From positions 1 through 10,502 of the forward strand of contig DAHWGX010000061.1 in assembly GCA_027335985.1 (NCBI GenBank): a stretch of 10,502 nucleotides of DNA, given 5' to 3'. Position 1 is the stretch's first letter. Each line of letters opens with the position of its first letter. The DNA comes from Nitrospirota bacterium. Lineage in GTDB: Bacteria > Nitrospirota_A > Leptospirillia > Leptospirillales > Leptospirillaceae. The notes under the pieces are model-generated. The model saw nothing but the letters and a program-made list of their open reading frames with translations. It made no database searches and was not told the origin of the DNA. Made by a program: the position numbers and the translations under genes. This document shows positions 5,892 through 10,502 of the stretch, piece after piece.

Positions 5892-8481
5892 GCTTTCCCG
5901 CTATCTTTTCCTGGACGAAACACTCGATCAGATCACCCACCTTGATATCGCGGAAATTCTCCAGGGAAATCCCGCATTCGTAGCCGGCGGCGACTTCACG
6001 GACATCGTCCTTGAATCGCTTAAGGGCTTCCATCTTGCCTTCGAACACCACCGCTCCATCACGAATGAGCTTGACCACCGTCCCGGTCCGTTGCATGACT
6101 CCCTCGGAAACATAGCATCCGGCAACCGTTCCGACACGGGTGATATTGTAAACCTGACGCACCTCGGCACGACCGACAAACTTTTCGCGAATTGTCGGCG
6201 AAAGCATTCCTTCCATTGCCTTCCTGATGTCTTCCACGGCGTCATAGATAACCGAGTAGAACTTCATTTCCACTTTTTCCCGTTCCGCCAAAGTCAGGGC
6301 CTTGGGCTCCGGACGAACATTGAAACCAAGAATAACGGCGTTTGAAGCCTGGGCCAACAGGACATCGGTTTCCCTAATTCCTCCCACACCTTCATGGATG
6401 AATCGTACTCTGACCTTCTTGTTCTCAAGTTTGCCGATCGCCTGGCGGATGGGTTCGATCGAACCCTGGACATCGACCTTGAGGATCAGGTTGAGATCCT
6501 TGATGATTCCTTCCTCAATCTGGGAATAGAGATCCTCAAGCGTAACCTTCTTGTTCTGGAGAAGCTGAAGGGCCCTTTGTCTGGCTTGCCGGGCCATGGC
6601 CACCTGCCGACCAAGTTTTTCGTCCTCGACCGCGATGAAAATGTCGCCAGGCTGAGGCATCCCGTCGAGTCCAACGACTTCGGCCGAATGCGAAGGGGTG
6701 ACCTCTGTGATCCGGTGGCCGAAGGGGTCCGTCAGGCTTCGAACCCGACCGACCTGGGCTCCCAGGACAAGAAAGTTCCCGACCTTGAGGGTTCCTTTTT
6801 GAACGAGAACAGAAGCCACGATGCCTCTTCCCCTGTCCAGACGTGATTCGATGACGAGACCGCGGGCCCGGCGATTGGGATTGGCCTTAAGGTCGAGAAC
6901 GTCCGCCTGAAGCAAGATCATTTCGAGAAGAAGGTCCAGACCCGTCCTCTTTTTAGCCGAAACAGGGCAGAATATCGTCGTACCGCCCCATTCTTCTGGT
7001 GTGAGCCCGTATTCGGACAGAGCCTGCTTGACACGGTCCGGATTAGCCTCCGGTTTGTCGATCTTGTTTATGGCGACGACGATCGGAACATCGGCCGCGC
7101 GGGCATGGTTGATGGCCTCCACTGTCTGGGGCATGACTCCATCATCCGCGGCAACGACCAGAACAACGACATCCGTTGCCTTGGCTCCCCGGGCCCGCAT
7201 CGCCGTGAAGGCTTCGTGTCCGGGAGTATCGAGGAAGGTGATGTCCCGTCCGTTAATCGATACGGTGTAGGCACCGATATGCTGGGTGATGCCACCCGCC
7301 TCCCCCTCGGCCACTTTGCTTTTACGAATGGCATCGAGAAGTGAGGTCTTCCCATGGTCTGTGTGGCCCATGATTGTGACGACGGGCGGGCGGGGCAAAA
7401 GATCCTCCGTCGAATCCTCCGATTCACCGAGAATGGCTTCCTCCGGCTCTTCCTGCTGGATCTCGACGGCAATGCCCAGCTGCTCGGCGACAAGCATCGC
7501 GGCTTCAGGGTCGAGCGGCTCGGTGATCGTAGTCATCACCCCCATCGCCATCAGACGCATGATGACATCCTGTACCTTGACACCCAATTTGTCCGCGAAA
7601 TCCTTGACGCTGGTTCCGGCCTCGATCCGTATGGATTTCTTCCGGGCTTTGGTCCCGTCAATGGCCTGAGCGGCTCCTCTTGAATCGCTTCCCCCTTTCG
7701 CCTTCTTCTTGAAGGCGGGGGGTTTTTTGAATGCAGGACGCGGAAAGGATGTCCTGGACGATGTCTGTGTTTCGGGGGGAGCCCCGGGAGCGACAACACG
7801 ATGAACCGGGGCGGGGGAAACAGACGGCTTGGATGTTGAGGATTCTTTTTCTCCAGCCTCCTCGAGATCGACAAAATCCTCTTCGCGCAGCATGTGAAGA
7901 CGATCGAGCTTCTGATTTTTATCTTTTGTGGTCTTTGCTGGCTTTCCGCGCTTGTCTCCGGGGAGGCCCCGATCCCGGGCCGCTCCCTTGTCCGCACCTT
8001 CTTTTGAGGAAGCAGCCGGGGAAGGAGGTGCTGTAGCCTTTTCTCGACCTGGCGCGTTTTCCTGAGTCCACCCCTCAACCGGAATCCGGGGAAGAATATT
8101 CTCGGCAGGAGATCCTGCTGTTGGAAGGGCTTCCGTGACAGGGAAGGAGGCCGCTTCGACGACATTCACGACCTTTTCCATGCCGGCGGGGCGCTCGGCC
8201 TCGACGAATGCCGTTTCGGGAGCGGGGAACGCTTCGGGTTGAACGGGTTGCCCCTCAGGGCTTTCGTTCCCGGAAGAGAGGGATTTTTTCTTGATGAGTA
8301 TCGGTTTTTTGGGGGCCTCGGGGGCCTCCTCCCCCTTCTTTATCTTTTGCCGAACGGTGTTGATGGTTCTTTCATCGAGTGTCGCCATGTGAGAGGGCGC
8401 ATGAATCCCCCACAGTTTAAGTTTGGCAAGCAGGGATTTGCTTTCCATTTTCAATTCGCGAGCCAATTCATAAACCTTCAA
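5872..8481 (-). CDS. infB: Translation initiation factor IF-2
   Basis: IF2 is the GTPase that brings fMet-tRNA to the 30S subunit and drives 50S joining. The 869-residue product has an IF2_N domain (about 1-50: [25 protein letters not shown]), a long low-complexity Pro/Lys/Glu/Ser linker (about 51-280), a second IF2_N-like domain (about 281-340), the G domain (about 365-535), domain II, and the C-terminal fMet-tRNA-binding part. G motifs are G1 GHTDHGKT (372-379), G2-region [10 protein letters not shown] (396-405), G3 DTPGHE (418-423), G4 NKID (472-475) and G5 SAK (508-510). Thr374 replaces the usual Val of GHVDHGKT. The start is TTG at 8481, supported by GAGGGGG upstream and by the match to IF2_N from the first residues. 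It follows nusA by 19 nt. Confidence 0.98.
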   Translation of the reverse strand: MKVYELARELKMESKSLLAKLKLWGIHAPSHMATLDERTINTVRQKIKKGEEAPEAPKKPILIKKKSLSSGNESPEGQPVQPEAFPAPETAFVEAERPAGMEKVVNVVEAASFPVTEALPTAGSPAENILPRIPVEGWTQENAPGREKATAPPSPAASSKEGADKGAARDRGLPGDKRGKPAKTTKDKNQKLDRLHMLREEDFVDLEEAGEKESSTSKPSVSPAPVHRVVAPGAPPETQTSSRTSFPRPAFKKPPAFKKKAKGGSDSRGAAQAIDGTKARKKSIRIEAGTSVKDFADKLGVKVQDVIMRLMAMGVMTTITEPLDPEAAMLVAEQLGIAVEIQQEEPEEAILGESEDSTEDLLPRPPVVTIMGHTDHGKTSLLDAIRKSKVAEGEAGGITQHIGAYTVSINGRDITFLDTPGHEAFTAMRARGAKATDVVVLVVAADDGVMPQTVEAINHARAADVPIVVAINKIDKPEANPDRVKQALSEYGLTPEEWGGTTIFCPVSAKKRTGLDLLLEMILLQADVLDLKANPNRRARGLVIESRLDRGRGIVASVLVQKGTLKVGNFLVLGAQVGRVRSLTDPFGHRITEVTPSHSAEVVGLDGMPQPGDIFIAVEDEKLGRQVAMARQARQRALQLLQNKKVTLEDLYSQIEEGIIKDLNLILKVDVQGSIEPIRQAIGKLENKKVRVRFIHEGVGGIRETDVLLAQASNAVILGFNVRPEPKALTLAEREKVEMKFYSVIYDAVEDIRKAMEGMLSPTIREKFVGRAEVRQVYNITRVGTVAGCYVSEGVMQRTGTVVKLIRDGAVVFEGKMEALKRFKDDVREVAAGYECGISLENFRDIKVGDLIECFVQEKIAGKLEPVNT

Positions 8482-8489
8482 AGAACCAT

Positions 8490-8496
8490 CCCCCTC
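8490..8496 (-). promoter_or_regulatory. Shine-Dalgarno supporting the TTG start of infB
   Basis: GAGGGGG on the minus strand ends 8 nt before the TTG at 8481. A nearer ATG (within GGGATGG) is out of frame and stops after two further codons. No in-frame ATG lies upstream after the nusA stop, so the TTG start is the best choice. Confidence 0.6.
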
Positions 8497-8500
8497 TTCG

Positions 8501-9844
8501 TTATACCGACCCCGAATCCGTCTCCGGCGTTGTCCCGGAAGTCTTCGGATAACCCATGAAATCCCGCGCGGTCTCGATCAGCTTGGCGGCGGTTTTCGGA
8601 CCAAACTTCGGAAGCTTGGCGATGTCCTCCGCTGATGCATTGGCGACCTTTTCGACACTGTCAAAACCCGCCGCCTTCAGGGCATCGGCCATATTTCCGC
8701 CCATTCCGGGAAGATCCTCGAGAAGAATCATCGAAGGAGATTCCTGTGAGAGCGCGGCTTCACCCTCATGCTCTCCTTCTGCGGAGCGGGCCATCCGATC
8801 GGCCTCGTACTGCTGCTCACTGAAGATGTCGATCTTCCATCCGGTCAGCTTTGCCGCAAGGCGGACATTCTGGCCCCGACGGCCTATGGCAAGGGACAGC
8901 TGCTGATTGGCGACGACGACCGTTGCAACCTTGTCGAACTCCCCGTCCCGGGTCGCCACACGAAGAACCTTGGCTGGTGAAAGCGCACGGGCGATAAAGG
9001 TCCCCGGATCCGGACTCCAGTCGATAATATCGATTTTCTCTCCGTGTATTTCCCGGACAATGGCCTGGACACGTGAGCCCTTGACTCCGACGCACGAACC
9101 GACCGGATCAACATTAGGGTCCCGGGAAAGAACAGCGACCTTGGCCCGCTCACCCGGATCACGAACAACACCCTTGATCTCGATAATCCCCTCGCTTATC
9201 TCAGGAACTTCCTTCTCGAAGAGGCGAGCAAGAAACTCGGGATGGGTTCTAGACAGTATAAGCTGCGGCCCCCGGGTCGTTGTCCGGATGTCGAGAAGAA
9301 GAGCCTTGACCCTGTCTCCGCGATGAAAGGACTCTCTTGGAATTTGCTCTTTGTAGGGCAGGATCGCTTCCGTCTTTCCCAGGTCTATGATGAAACTTCT
9401 CTTTTCCTGTCCGATGTAGACCCCGGCGACAACATTCCCCTTTTTCCCGCCAAACTCCCTGGCTACCACAGACCATTCGGCTTCGCGCACCTTCTGGAAA
9501 ATGACCTGTTTTGCCGCCTGGGCCGCAATCCGACCGAAGTCATCGATTTCGAGATAGGCGCCGATCTCATCTCCCACCTCCGCCTCGGGGTCGGACTCCA
9601 TCGCTTCGGCAAGAGAGACCTCCTCATTGGGAGAAAGGACATTCTCGACAATCCGGCGAATATGAAGGACCTGGATCTCTCCTGTTCTCGGATCGATTTC
9701 GACCTGAAAATTATCGCCCCCGCCATAGCGTTTTCTTGCAGCGGTCATAATGGCAGACTGCAGGGCTTCCAGGAGTGTTTCCTGGGGAATTCCTTTCTCC
9801 CGGTGAAGCTGGTCAAGAACACTCAACAATTCCTGATTAACCAT
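8501..9844 (-). CDS. nusA: Transcription termination/antitermination factor NusA
   Basis: NusA binds RNA polymerase and nascent RNA and modulates pausing, termination and antitermination. The 447-residue product has the N-terminal polymerase-binding domain (about 1-130), an S1 domain (about 135-200), KH1 with GVKG at 253-256 in GSCVGVKGSRVQAIVREIHGEKIDI, and KH2 with GRRG at 321-324 in LAIGRRGQNVRLAAKLTGWKIDI. A C-terminal helix-hairpin-helix segment (about 374-430: LEDLPGMGG, LPKFGPKTAAKL) is a single copy, shorter than the duplicated acidic repeats of Escherichia coli NusA (495 residues). ATG at 9844 has GGGAG 6 nt upstream. It lies 111 nt after rimP and 19 nt before infB, the usual rimP-nusA-infB order. 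Confidence 0.98.
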   Translation of the reverse strand: MVNQELLSVLDQLHREKGIPQETLLEALQSAIMTAARKRYGGGDNFQVEIDPRTGEIQVLHIRRIVENVLSPNEEVSLAEAMESDPEAEVGDEIGAYLEIDDFGRIAAQAAKQVIFQKVREAEWSVVAREFGGKKGNVVAGVYIGQEKRSFIIDLGKTEAILPYKEQIPRESFHRGDRVKALLLDIRTTTRGPQLILSRTHPEFLARLFEKEVPEISEGIIEIKGVVRDPGERAKVAVLSRDPNVDPVGSCVGVKGSRVQAIVREIHGEKIDIIDWSPDPGTFIARALSPAKVLRVATRDGEFDKVATVVVANQQLSLAIGRRGQNVRLAAKLTGWKIDIFSEQQYEADRMARSAEGEHEGEAALSQESPSMILLEDLPGMGGNMADALKAAGFDSVEKVANASAEDIAKLPKFGPKTAAKLIETARDFMGYPKTSGTTPETDSGSV

Positions 9845-9914
9845 TCATCTCTCCCAATCGGTCCCGTCTCTTCGTCCGACTTGAACGTCATCCGGGAAAC
9901 AAGCTTCCTGTCTC

Positions 9915-9923
9915 TTTATATCA
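9915..9923 (-). promoter_or_regulatory. Possible extended -10 promoter element upstream of nusA
   Basis: On the minus strand TGATATAAA (9923-9915) fits an extended -10 (TGN plus TATAAA, five of six to TATAAT). It lies about 70 nt upstream of the nusA start in the 111-nt rimP-nusA gap. No recognisable -35 is found at 16-18 nt. It could be a secondary promoter for nusA-infB; the main promoter is presumably upstream of rimP, outside the window. The rest of the gap shows no clear terminator. Confidence 0.3.
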
Positions 9924-9955
9924 TTACACTCTACCACACGATGCCCGTTTTACCC

Positions 9956-10477
9956 TCATGACCGGGTCCCTTCCCGGTCTTTTGATACGGGAACGGGACG
10001 CCAGAACTCCGCCTGCACGCTCCTGACATTCGAAAAAACAATCTCAAGGGTGGCAGACTTCTTTCCGGACGAGACCAAAAGCTCGAATCCCTCCGCAGTC
10101 ACCGCTCCGATCCGGCCCTTCCAAACCTTCTGGCCTGACATGGCCTCGACAAGCTTCACGTTGACCCACCGGCCAGGATTGCGCTCAAGATCCACCGGAA
10201 TCTTCAGCATCCGGTCAAGACCGGGAGAGCTTACCTCAAGGTGATAGCGGCCCGGGAAAGGATCAATGACATCGAGCAACACACTGATCCGGCGACTGGC
10301 GCCTTCCAGCTGGTCAATCGTCACCCCCTCGGGGCTTTCGATAAAAACCCGAAGGACACCGCTGTTTTTCTTGGGTAGCACAAGATCGTAGAGTGTCAGT
10401 CCCATTGAAACAAGGAGAAGAGAGATCTCTTCGGTCAATCGGTCGGGGGAGGGGGGCAAAACGGGGTTATCGGACAT
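9956..10477 (-). CDS. rimP: Ribosome maturation factor RimP
   Basis: RimP binds free 30S subunits and is needed for their efficient assembly. The 173-residue product shows an N-terminal domain with LLLVSMGLTLYDLVL (about 20-34) and LRVFIESPEGVTIDQLEGASRRISVLLDVIDPFPGRYHLEVSSPGLDR (about 42-89), the strongest RimP signature. A C-terminal SH3-like beta domain (about 92-160: WVNVKLVEAMSGQKVWKGRIGAV) follows. It is slightly longer than Escherichia coli RimP (150). ATG at 10477 is preceded by AAAGGAG with a rather long 11-nt spacing, so translation may be moderate. It is the first gene of the block in the window and precedes nusA as in most bacteria. Confidence 0.95.
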   Translation of the reverse strand: MSDNPVLPPSPDRLTEEISLLLVSMGLTLYDLVLPKKNSGVLRVFIESPEGVTIDQLEGASRRISVLLDVIDPFPGRYHLEVSSPGLDRMLKIPVDLERNPGRWVNVKLVEAMSGQKVWKGRIGAVTAEGFELLVSSGKKSATLEIVFSNVRSVQAEFWRPVPVSKDREGTRS

Positions 10478-10502
10478 ATTCTACAGATCTCCTTTAATAA
10501 AT

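Noticed and set aside
9242..9961. Long plus-strand open frame of 239 codons opposite nusA
   Set aside because: It is fully antisense to nusA, whose domains and motifs are unmistakable; the translation has no recognisable domain and reads like a GC-rich shadow.
1..10502. CRISPR array, tRNA or rRNA gene, insertion sequence, prophage or defence system
   Set aside because: No regularly spaced repeats, tRNA-like cloverleaf, transposase, integrase or defence motifs were seen; the window is almost entirely housekeeping genes.

Overview
This window is a single minus-strand block of translation and RNA-processing genes from a bacterial chromosome of moderately high GC. In transcription order (from high to low coordinates) it reads rimP, nusA, infB, a DUF503/YlxP-type gene, rbfA, truB, rpsO, pnp, a 40-residue membrane microprotein, and an M16 zinc peptidase that runs off the left edge. 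Gene identities rest on motifs readable in the translations. The organism is not determined. The protein style and GC loosely suggest an environmental lineage such as Leptospirillum/Nitrospirota, but that is a guess from memory.

Layout. At 10477-8501 are rimP and nusA, separated by 111 nt that carry a possible extended -10 promoter. At 8481-5209 are infB (TTG start, 19 nt after nusA), the DUF503 gene, rbfA and truB. From infB to truB the reading frames touch or overlap (20 nt, ATGA, GTGA), which points to translational coupling. truB is followed after 15 nt by rpsO. The 139-nt rpsO-pnp gap holds a striking nested inverted repeat that looks like an RNase III / PNPase autoregulation site. pnp ends in a strong but imperfect terminator-like hairpin. 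Between pnp and the M16 gene sits the small membrane protein, with a strong Shine-Dalgarno, a hairpin-bearing leader and its own Rho-independent terminator. A near-perfect palindrome beside a -10-like hexamer lies upstream of the M16 gene.

How the genes work together. RimP and RbfA mature the 30S subunit. S15 nucleates assembly of the central domain of 16S rRNA. TruB makes pseudouridine 55 in tRNA, IF2 starts translation, NusA controls elongation and termination of transcription, and PNPase degrades RNA. The order is the classic nusA-infB operon joined to rpsO-pnp, but without the ylxR/L7Ae-like genes between nusA and infB and without ribF between truB and rpsO.

I see no defence system, mobile element, CRISPR array, tRNA or rRNA. 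The points most worth a second look are the nested rpsO-pnp structure, the Thr in the IF2 P-loop (GHTDHGKT), the microprotein, and the palindrome upstream of the peptidase gene.
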